Shown here in pieces: positions 1-5,167 of a stretch of DNA of 5,167 bases (position 1 is its first letter; the number at the start of each line of letters is the position of its first letter). The notes beneath the pieces are model-generated. The model was not told where the DNA came from. It searched no databases and saw only the letters and a list, made by a program, of their open reading frames with translations. The position numbers and the translations under genes were made by a program. The stretch is taken from assembly GCA_002342505.1 (NCBI GenBank), contig DDQB01000107.1, positions 796-5,962 of the forward strand, given 5' to 3'. The stretch is from Acidaminococcaceae bacterium UBA2453. GTDB lineage: Bacteria; Bacillota; Negativicutes; Acidaminococcales; Acidaminococcaceae.

Positions 1-2
1 AG

Positions 3-2282
3 TACCGGGCAGAAACTGCATTTGAAAAAGCAATTAAAAATGGAGAAAAGAAAAGCCTGGCCGTACTGGCTACCGGCAGCGGTAAAACATACCTCGCCTG
101 CCTGGCCAGTTATCGTCTCTTAAATTATACGGCAGTGAAACGCGTTTTGTTCTTAGTGGACCGAAACAACCTGGCGCGCCAGACCGAGAGCGAGTTTAAC
201 ACATTTAACCGTACGGAAGGGCAGCAGGAGATGAGTTCCCTGTATGAGATCAGGCGGTTGAAGACAAAAGAAGACAGTAAAGCAGACATCGTCATCTCAA
301 CCATCCAGAAGCTGTATGCCGTCCTGACCGGGCAGGCTGTTGCGGAAGACAGCGAGGACTCTGAAGATGAACGCATAACCGCAGAAGAGGAGCTGGAAGA
401 TTCTGCTGCGGTGCAGCTGGGAAAAGACCTGAAACTGCCGCCGGATTATTTCCAGCTCATTATTGTAGATGAATGCCACCGTTCCATTTACGGGAAATGG
501 AAAGCAGTGCTTGACTATTTTAAAGATGCGCATATTTTAGGCCTCACCGCAACGCCAACGCCGGAAGCTTTTGCCTTTTTTAACAGGAAAGTTGTAGAAA
601 ATTACACCTATGAGGCTTCTGTGGTGGATGGGGTCAACGTGCCTCCCCGGGTGTACCGGATTCAGACGAAGGTCACAGAGCATGGAGGATCCATCCAGGC
701 TGGCTCCACAGTGAAAGAAACGGCGAAAAATACCAACAGGACAAATGACATTACCGTAAAAGACCGGGTGGAATACAGCCCGGCAGAACTGGATCGTTCT
801 GTGGTCAACCGGCAGCAGATCCGGAAGGTGCTGGAAGCATATAAAGACGCAATTTATGCGGAACTCTACCCCGAGCGGGAAAACAGGTGGGAATATATTC
901 CCAAGACTTTGATTTTCGCGAAAGACGACCATCACGCCACAACCATTGTGGAAGCCGTCCGGGAAGTGTTTTCCACTGTGTTTGCGCCCTGCGGCGTGCC
1001 GGATAATTTTGTGAAAAAGATAACCTATACGGCAGGGGATTCCAATGCGCTGATCCGCGAACTGCGGACGGAGAAAGAGTTCCGCATTGCCGTTACCGTC
1101 ACGCTGGTTGCAACCGGCACAGACGTAAAGCCGCTGGAAATCGTACTCTTCATGAAAGACGTACATTCGGACGTGCTGTATACGCAGATGAAAGGGCGGG
1201 GCTGCCGGTCCATTACCGACGAATTGCTGAGGGAAGTGACGCCCAATGCGGACACAAAGGAATGCTATTACATTGTGGATGCCGTAGGCGTGACCGAACA
1301 CGAGAAGTTCATGCCCAGGCCCGTGGCCGGAGGAAAATCTATTACCTATCTTTCACTGGAACAGGTGCTGGAGCATCTGGCCCACAATGAAGTAAGCGAC
1401 GAGAACCTCTGGAGCCTGTGCAATTATTGCGCAACCATCACCCGGCGTTATGAACATGACAGGTTATTTGGCAGGCATCTGGAATTATTCATCAGGGATT
1501 TTGGCTTTTCGCCCCGGAAAATCGCTAACAATATCCAACAGGCTTTTGAGGCGGAAACACTGCCGGACTTTATCAGCGCGTCCCAGGATAATACAGAGCG
1601 CATGGCGTTGATACATGAACTGATCGGGAACGTGCCCGCAAGGAAAAAGCTGCTGGAAATGCAGCGCGGTTATGTTGTGACCACAGAGGAAGAATCAGAC
1701 CAGATCCTCTATGCCGGTTTTTCCAAAGAATCAGCAAAGACGTTCATAGAGAATTTTGAAAAATATCTGGAAGAAAACAAAGATACTATAGAAGCGTTGC
1801 GTATCATCTACAATTCCCAGGATACCCTGATCACCCGTTCCATGTTACAGGAGCTGCGGGACAGGCTGTTGGCGGAAAGCAGGCAGTACAGCGCGCGGCA
1901 AATATGGAAAAACTACAAAACGCTGGATGAAACAGGGAACGTGGAAGAGCTGGACATAAAAGCTAACCTTCATGCTTTGACCCATTTAATCCAGATTGTC
2001 CGGTACGCCTATAAAAAGAACCAGAAGCTGTCCAGCCTCATTACCGGCTACGCACAGCGGTTCAGCCTGTACTGCGGGCAGGCCCAGCGCGTACTGACAG
2101 AAGAACAGAAAGACGTGATGCAGCAGGTTGCGCAGTATGTGATACAGGATGGCGCGCTGACTCCCGCAGAGCTGAATGTGGTTGACACGGACCTGTGGCG
2201 TCGCGGCATCCGCAACTTTGGCGTGGCGGGGCTGGCTGAGGAGATGCAAAGCCTGGCCCGGTTTTTGCTGAAAGCAGCATAA
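3..2282 (+). CDS. hsdR: Type I restriction enzyme R subunit HsdR, 5'-truncated by window edge
   Basis: This is the motor and cleavage subunit of a type I restriction complex: it hydrolyses ATP to pull in unmethylated DNA and then cuts it. The frame is open from base 3, so 759 residues are visible and the real start lies upstream. Numbered from base 3, the superfamily 2 helicase motifs appear in order: Walker A ATGSGKT (23-29), KRVLFLVDR (46-54), ADIVISTIQ (94-102), motif II DECH (156-159), TATP (182-185), KTLIFAKDD (301-309), ATGTDV (370-375) and QMKGRGCR (395-402), followed by VDAVGVTEH (425-433). Residues from about 500 to the end fit the EcoEI-type HsdR C-terminal domain, a family-level judgement. 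An acidic Glu/Asp-rich stretch (115-133) sits between motifs Ib and II, as in relatives. The PD-(D/E)XK nuclease domain normally precedes Walker A and is not in the window. A GTG at 135 is not a credible start because it would discard Walker A. The gene ends in TAA followed directly by TAG, 31 bases before hsdM, so cotranscription is likely. Confidence 0.96.
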   Translation, partial: YRAETAFEKAIKNGEKKSLAVLATGSGKTYLACLASYRLLNYTAVKRVLFLVDRNNLARQTESEFNTFNRTEGQQEMSSLYEIRRLKTKEDSKADIVISTIQKLYAVLTGQAVAEDSEDSEDERITAEEELEDSAAVQLGKDLKLPPDYFQLIIVDECHRSIYGKWKAVLDYFKDAHILGLTATPTPEAFAFFNRKVVENYTYEASVVDGVNVPPRVYRIQTKVTEHGGSIQAGSTVKETAKNTNRTNDITVKDRVEYSPAELDRSVVNRQQIRKVLEAYKDAIYAELYPERENRWEYIPKTLIFAKDDHHATTIVEAVREVFSTVFAPCGVPDNFVKKITYTAGDSNALIRELRTEKEFRIAVTVTLVATGTDVKPLEIVLFMKDVHSDVLYTQMKGRGCRSITDELLREVTPNADTKECYYIVDAVGVTEHEKFMPRPVAGGKSITYLSLEQVLEHLAHNEVSDENLWSLCNYCATITRRYEHDRLFGRHLELFIRDFGFSPRKIANNIQQAFEAETLPDFISASQDNTERMALIHELIGNVPARKKLLEMQRGYVVTTEEESDQILYAGFSKESAKTFIENFEKYLEENKDTIEALRIIYNSQDTLITRSMLQELRDRLLAESRQYSARQIWKNYKTLDETGNVEELDIKANLHALTHLIQIVRYAYKKNQKLSSLITGYAQRFSLYCGQAQRVLTEEQKDVMQQVAQYVIQDGALTPAELNVVDTDLWRRGIRNFGVAGLAEEMQSLARFLLKAA

Positions 2283-2298
2283 TAGATGAAAGCAGCAT
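2269..2298 (+). repeat. 12-bp direct repeat at the hsdR/hsdM junction
   Basis: The 12-mer tgaaagcagcat occurs at 2269-2280, covering the last hsdR codons, and again at 2287-2298 in the gap before hsdM, with a period of 18 bases. The second copy makes a four-codon frame, ATG AAA GCA GCA TGA (2286-2300), which repeats the Lys-Ala-Ala ending of HsdR. It looks like a small local duplication. Any regulatory role would be a guess. Confidence 0.85.
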
Positions 2299-2301
2299 GA
2301 T

Positions 2302-2307
2302 GAGGAG
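2302..2307 (+). promoter_or_regulatory. Ribosome binding site of hsdM
   Basis: The purine stretch GAGGAG lies 6 bases upstream of the ATG at 2314. Sequence and spacing are those of a strong Shine-Dalgarno site and support this ATG as the hsdM start. It is placed just after the hsdR stop codons, so ribosomes finishing hsdR could reinitiate here. Confidence 0.85.
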
Positions 2308-2313
2308 AATCTT

Positions 2314-3741
2314 ATGGCACAGGAAACAGAACAGAAAAATGTAAGCGGCCTCTTATCTAAAGTATGGAACATAGCCAACGTGCTGGCGGCGGCCGGCGTC
2401 AGTTATACCGATTACATTACCCAGCTTACATACATTTTGTTTTTAAAGATGGATGACGAACGGGAGGAACTGGGGCTGCCCTGCTACCTGCCGGAAGACT
2501 GCAAATGGAAAGAACTGGTTTCAGTCAGTGGGACGGACCTGGTAGATAAGTACGAAGAAATATTGAAAACGCTTTCTGAATGCGACGGGCTGATCGGCAC
2601 AATTTTTACAAAAGCATCCAACAAGGTGTACCGCCCTGTGCTGCTGAAAAAGGTAGTTGATATGGTAGCAGAGGAAAACTGGTACATGATGGAAGGCGAC
2701 TTGAAAGGCGCCATCTATGAAGCCATATTGGAAAAGAACGGGCAGGATCGCAAAAGCCAGGCCGGGCAGTATTTTACGCCAAGGGCGCTGATCTCTGCCA
2801 TTGTGGATGTGGTGGATCCCAAAATTACGGAGACCGTGGCGGATCCCTGCTGCGGCACAGCCGGATTTTTGCTTGCCGCCTATGAACACATGCGCGCCCA
2901 GAGCCGCGATGTGGAAAAGCAAACCTTCCTGAAAAATGACGCCCTGTTTGGCGCGGACAACACAGACCTGGTGGTTACGCTGGCATCCATGAACCTGTAC
3001 CTGCATGACATCGGCGTGAACAAAAGCCCCATTGTGTACCAGGATTCCCTCATTGATAAATCGGAACGGCTGTACCGGGTCATCATGACGAACCCGCCCT
3101 TTGGCACAAGGCCCCAGGGCAGCGTGGATGTTTCAGCCAACCGCCCGGAGTTTATAAAAACATCAGATAACCAGGTGAACTTTTTGCAGCACATCATGTC
3201 TATCGTCCAGACAGGCGGACGGGTTGGCGTAGTATTGCCCGACAGCGTGCTGACCGATGGCAACGCCACCAAAAAAGTCAGGGATAAATTGCTGAAAGAT
3301 TACAACCTGCACACCATTTTGCGCTTGCCCACCGGCATCTTTTACGCAAACGGCGTGAAGACCAACGTGCTGTTCTTTGAAAAAGGAGAGCCTACCAAAG
3401 ACATCTGGGTGTACGACTACCGCACCGGCGTGAAGCACACCCTGGCAACCAGGCCCATGACCCGGGCAGACCTGCAGGACTTTGTGGATTGCTATTGCTC
3501 CGGCCACAGGCAGGACCGGAAAGAAACCTATGATAAGGCAGCAAATCCTAACGGCAGGTGGCGCAGGTTTACAGAAGAAGAAGTGAAAAACCGGGAAGAC
3601 CTGAACTTTAAATGGATTGACTTTACAGAAGAAGACGATCGGACCGTTGGCGAAATTTTGAAAGAGATGCAGGCGGAGGCCGACGGGATGACAGAAGCAG
3701 TGAAGCAGTTGAAGTCGCTTCTGGGAGGGATCGAGCTTTGA
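2314..3741 (+). CDS. hsdM: Type I modification methyltransferase subunit HsdM (adenine-N6)
   Basis: This subunit transfers a methyl group from S-adenosylmethionine to the N6 of adenine in the target chosen by HsdS, and it also forms part of the restriction complex. The 475 residues are close to the usual size of about 450-530. An N-terminal helical HsdM_N-like region covers roughly residues 8-140 and includes the typical YILFLKMDDE segment. The catalytic domain follows, with AGQYFTPR (150-157), SAM-binding motif I DPCCGTAGFL (177-186) and catalytic motif IV NPPFG (260-264), the N6-adenine form of the (N/D)PP(Y/F) motif. The last 45 or so residues are charged and probably helical, as expected for contact with HsdS. 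The start ATG has a strong ribosome site. The TGA stop overlaps the hsdS TTG start, so the two proteins are probably translationally coupled. No key residue appears to be missing. It cannot be an orphan solitary methylase, since hsdR and hsdS flank it. Confidence 0.97.
   Translation: MAQETEQKNVSGLLSKVWNIANVLAAAGVSYTDYITQLTYILFLKMDDEREELGLPCYLPEDCKWKELVSVSGTDLVDKYEEILKTLSECDGLIGTIFTKASNKVYRPVLLKKVVDMVAEENWYMMEGDLKGAIYEAILEKNGQDRKSQAGQYFTPRALISAIVDVVDPKITETVADPCCGTAGFLLAAYEHMRAQSRDVEKQTFLKNDALFGADNTDLVVTLASMNLYLHDIGVNKSPIVYQDSLIDKSERLYRVIMTNPPFGTRPQGSVDVSANRPEFIKTSDNQVNFLQHIMSIVQTGGRVGVVLPDSVLTDGNATKKVRDKLLKDYNLHTILRLPTGIFYANGVKTNVLFFEKGEPTKDIWVYDYRTGVKHTLATRPMTRADLQDFVDCYCSGHRQDRKETYDKAANPNGRWRRFTEEEVKNREDLNFKWIDFTEEDDRTVGEILKEMQAEADGMTEAVKQLKSLLGGIEL
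3723..3730 (+). promoter_or_regulatory. Ribosome binding site that sets the TTG start of hsdS
   Basis: GGGAGGGA lies inside the 3' end of hsdM, 7 bases before TTG at 3738. It decides the start of hsdS. No in-frame ATG is nearby, and the N-terminus that follows (IDTQALRQKVLELAIRGKL) is the usual beginning of this HsdS type. The TTG and the hsdM TGA share the four bases TTGA (3738-3741), a typical arrangement for translational coupling. Confidence 0.85.
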
Positions 3742-5147
3742 TTGATACACAGGCATTAAGGCAAAAAGTGCTTGAACTGGCAATACGCGGTAAGTTGACG
3801 AAACAGTTGCCGGAAGACGGGACGGCAGAAGAACTGTATGCGAAGATACAGGAAGAAAAACAAACATTGATTAAAGAAGGGAAGATAAAGAAAGAAAAAG
3901 ATCGTTCTAAAAATTCAATATTTAATGATCAACCATTTGAAATACCTGAAAATTGGAAATTCGTTCGTTTTGGCAATTTAATGATTAATAGGGATTCTGA
4001 ACGGATACCTATTTCTGTAGCAGACAGGCGAAAACGGGCTAAAGTTTATGACTATTACGGTGCGTCGGGCATCATAGATCAAATAGATTCCTTTTTATTT
4101 GATAAAGATTTATTATTGATAGCTGAAGACGGCGCTAATTTAATTGCGCGAAGTACGCCTGTTGCTTTTATCGCAAGAGGAAAGTATTGGGTAAACAATC
4201 ATGCGCATGTCCTTGATGTATGCCATGGTGTTAATTTAAAATATATTTGTTATTACATTAATAGTATTTCGTTAGCTATATATGTTACTGGAATGGCGCA
4301 ACCAAAAATGAATCAAGAAAATATGAATGCGATTTGGATATCTCTACCGCCATTTGCAGAACAAAAACGCATTGTAGAAAAAATAGAATCCATTTTTTCT
4401 GTTTTGGATAAAATTGATTTGCTTCAATCAAAATATGTTAATAACCTCTCTGCACTAAAAACCAAAATCATTGAAGCAGGGATTCAGGGAAAACTGACGG
4501 AGCAGCTACCCGAAGATGGAACTGCGGAAGAACTGTTTGAGAAAATTCACCAGGAGAAGCAAGCGTTAATCAAAGAAGGAAAGATAAAAAAAGAAAAACC
4601 GTTGCCACCGATTACGGAAGATGAAATACCATTTGCAGTGCCGGAAAATTGGAAGTGGGTAAGGCTTGGCAGCATTGGCGATTGGGGAGCTGGTGCGACT
4701 CCGAGCAGAGCAAATCCGATGTATTACGGTGGTAACATACCATGGGTAAAAACAGGTGATCTTAATGATGATTATATTAATACAGTGCCTGAGAGTATAA
4801 CTCAGCTTGCATTAGACAGTACTTCTGTCAGGATTAATCCGGTTGGTTCAATTCTGATTGCAATGTATGGGGCAACAATAGGGAAATTAGGAATTTTAAA
4901 TATCCCGGCAACGACAAATCAGGCTTGTTGTGCTTGCATACCCATCGGAATTTTTAACAGGTATTTATTTTATTTGTTAATGTCTCACAAAAGGAGATTT
5001 ACTGAAAAGGCTGTTGGCGGAGCACAGCCAAATATTTCAAAAGAAAAAATAGTTACTACGTTAATTCCGCTTCCCCCGCTTGCCGAGCAAAAGCGGATCG
5101 TTGCAAAGCTGGATGCAGTGCTGGCGATTCTTGCCCCCCGCCACTGA
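3738..5147 (+). CDS. hsdS: Type I specificity subunit HsdS, two TRDs, C-terminus possibly truncated
   Basis: HsdS recognises the two half-sites of the split DNA target and holds the two HsdM subunits. The 469 residues show the classic double layout. A short N-terminal conserved segment (1-54) contains GKLTKQLPEDGTAEEL. TRD1 spans about 66-202 and opens with PFEIPENWKFVRFG. The central conserved spacer (203-287) runs from LPPFAEQKRIV into a likely coiled coil and a second GKLTEQLPEDGTAEEL. TRD2 spans about 298-444 and opens with PFAVPENWKWVRLG; the TPS..N..YYGG.IPWVKTGDL pattern typical of Methylase_S domains follows. The C-terminal segment LPPLAEQKRIV (445-455) ends at ILAPRH. The start is TTG, set by a strong ribosome site and by family similarity. 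Similarity between the distal and central spacers stops after residue 465, just before a run of six C, and the expected helix is absent. The protein may be naturally short, or it may be broken by recombination or an assembly edge. Both TRDs are AT-rich compared with hsdM. Confidence 0.95.
   Translation: MIDTQALRQKVLELAIRGKLTKQLPEDGTAEELYAKIQEEKQTLIKEGKIKKEKDRSKNSIFNDQPFEIPENWKFVRFGNLMINRDSERIPISVADRRKRAKVYDYYGASGIIDQIDSFLFDKDLLLIAEDGANLIARSTPVAFIARGKYWVNNHAHVLDVCHGVNLKYICYYINSISLAIYVTGMAQPKMNQENMNAIWISLPPFAEQKRIVEKIESIFSVLDKIDLLQSKYVNNLSALKTKIIEAGIQGKLTEQLPEDGTAEELFEKIHQEKQALIKEGKIKKEKPLPPITEDEIPFAVPENWKWVRLGSIGDWGAGATPSRANPMYYGGNIPWVKTGDLNDDYINTVPESITQLALDSTSVRINPVGSILIAMYGATIGKLGILNIPATTNQACCACIPIGIFNRYLFYLLMSHKRRFTEKAVGGAQPNISKEKIVTTLIPLPPLAEQKRIVAKLDAVLAILAPRH
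3789..3899 (+). repeat. hsdS conserved-region direct repeat A, copy 1
   Basis: This codes for HsdS residues 18-54, starting GKLTKQLPEDG and ending KEGKIKKEK. It matches copy 2 (4488-4598) in 31 of 37 residues, and the DNA is clearly similar too. Such conserved segments flank the TRDs, link HsdS to HsdM and give homology for TRD exchange. Confidence 0.9.
3933..4343 (+). other. Target recognition domain 1 of HsdS
   Basis: Residues 66-202 form the first DNA-reading domain, bounded by PENWK on the left and LPPFAEQKRIV on the right. It carries the family-like strings YYGASG (near residue 113), LLLIAEDGANL (near 130) and NNHAHVLDV (near 155). Four hand-counted 60-base blocks (starting 3961, 4081, 4201 and 4261) contain 73 GC in 240 bases, about 30%, well below hsdM. 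The target half-site cannot be read from the sequence alone. Confidence 0.85.
4344..4397 (+). repeat. hsdS conserved-region direct repeat B, copy 1
   Basis: This codes for residues 203-220, starting LPPFAEQKRIVEKIE. It matches copy 2 (5070-5123) in 11 of 18 residues, including the invariant EQKRIV core. It begins the central spacer, which continues as a probable coiled-coil helix up to the second copy of repeat A. Confidence 0.88.
4488..4598 (+). repeat. hsdS conserved-region direct repeat A, copy 2
   Basis: This codes for residues 251-287, starting GKLTEQLPEDG and ending KEGKIKKEK, the partner of the copy at 3789-3899. The start-to-start distance is 699 bases (233 codons), so recombination between the copies would stay in frame and delete or duplicate one TRD unit. 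Confidence 0.9.
4629..5069 (+). other. Target recognition domain 2 of HsdS
   Basis: Residues 298-444 form the second DNA-reading domain, with GAGATPSRANPMYYGG, IPWVKTGDL and, near its end, GGAQPNISKEKI, all common Methylase_S strings. Three hand-counted blocks (starting 4741, 4861 and 4921) contain 61 GC in 180 bases, about 34%. It is unlike TRD1 in sequence, so the predicted target is asymmetric. Confidence 0.85.
5070..5123 (+). repeat. hsdS conserved-region direct repeat B, copy 2
   Basis: This codes for residues 445-462, starting LPPLAEQKRIVAKLD, the partner of the copy at 4344-4397. Similarity to the central spacer runs on for about three more residues and then stops where the sequence turns C-rich. 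Confidence 0.88.
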
Positions 5148-5167
5148 GTTTCGCGGGCAGACCCCAG

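Noticed and set aside
115..376. Acidic Glu/Asp-rich insert in HsdR between helicase motifs Ib and II (coded near 345-401), as a possible novel domain
   Set aside because: HsdR proteins of this type often carry a variable acidic linker at this place. It is short and of low complexity, and the motifs on both sides are intact.
537..1301. A 254-codon open frame on the minus strand
   Set aside because: It lies wholly within the conserved helicase core of hsdR, opposite strand. Its translation is rich in His, Cys, Phe and Arg with no recognisable domain, as expected of an antisense shadow.
2845..2874. HsdM motif I with Ala instead of the second Gly (CGTAGF) and two adjacent Cys, as a possible inactive methylase
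   Set aside because: Variation at these positions is seen in active HsdM proteins. The Asp-Pro, the GT core and the NPPF catalytic motif are all present.
3163..3867. A 234-codon open frame on the minus strand spanning the hsdM/hsdS junction
   Set aside because: It overlaps two well-supported genes, has no family-like motif, and its composition is typical of the reverse complement of coding DNA.
5137..5157. CCCGC ... GCGGG inverted repeat around the hsdS stop, as a possible terminator
   Set aside because: The stem is only 5 bp with an 11-base loop, no T-run follows, and it does not extend in either direction. Chance is a sufficient explanation.
1..5167. An undescribed defence or mobile system (CRISPR, toxin-antitoxin, BREX/DISARM-like genes, insertion sequence, tRNA)
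   Set aside because: All but about 55 bases are accounted for by hsdR, hsdM and hsdS. No array, transposase, terminal inverted repeat, RNA gene or extra gene is visible on either strand.

Overview
The window holds one recognisable system: a type I restriction-modification operon, all on the + strand and in the order hsdR-hsdM-hsdS. hsdR is cut by the left edge of the window. hsdM is complete. hsdS has a start and a stop, but it ends abruptly about 20 bases before the right edge.

Layout: bases 3-2282 encode most of HsdR (helicase/translocase core plus C-terminal domain; the N-terminal nuclease domain lies off the window). A 31-base gap with a 12-bp direct repeat and a clear Shine-Dalgarno site leads to hsdM at 2314-3741, the adenine-N6 methyltransferase subunit. 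hsdS begins at a TTG codon that overlaps the hsdM stop by 4 bases and runs to 5147. It encodes a two-TRD specificity subunit with a duplicated conserved region. There are no RNA genes, CRISPR arrays, insertion sequences or terminators that I can support. The genes are packed so tightly that there is no real intergenic region.

How the genes work together (established for the family): HsdS reads a split DNA target with its two TRDs. Two HsdM plus one HsdS form the methyltransferase that protects host DNA. Adding HsdR gives the complex that translocates unmethylated DNA by ATP hydrolysis and cleaves it at a distance. The motif set and sizes resemble the EcoAI/EcoEI (type IB-like) group rather than EcoKI, but that is judged by eye.

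Organism: strong GGAGG-type ribosome sites and a TTG start suggest a Firmicutes-like bacterium. Hand counts give about 57% GC in two hsdM blocks, so a moderate-GC member (for example a gut clostridial or related lineage) is plausible. This is a weak inference. The two TRD-coding segments of hsdS are much more AT-rich (about 30-34% in sampled blocks), the usual mosaic sign of TRD exchange.

I do not see an undescribed system. The points most worth a second look are the abrupt C-terminus of HsdS at a six-C tract, the duplicated and mosaic structure of hsdS, and the small repeat at the hsdR/hsdM junction.
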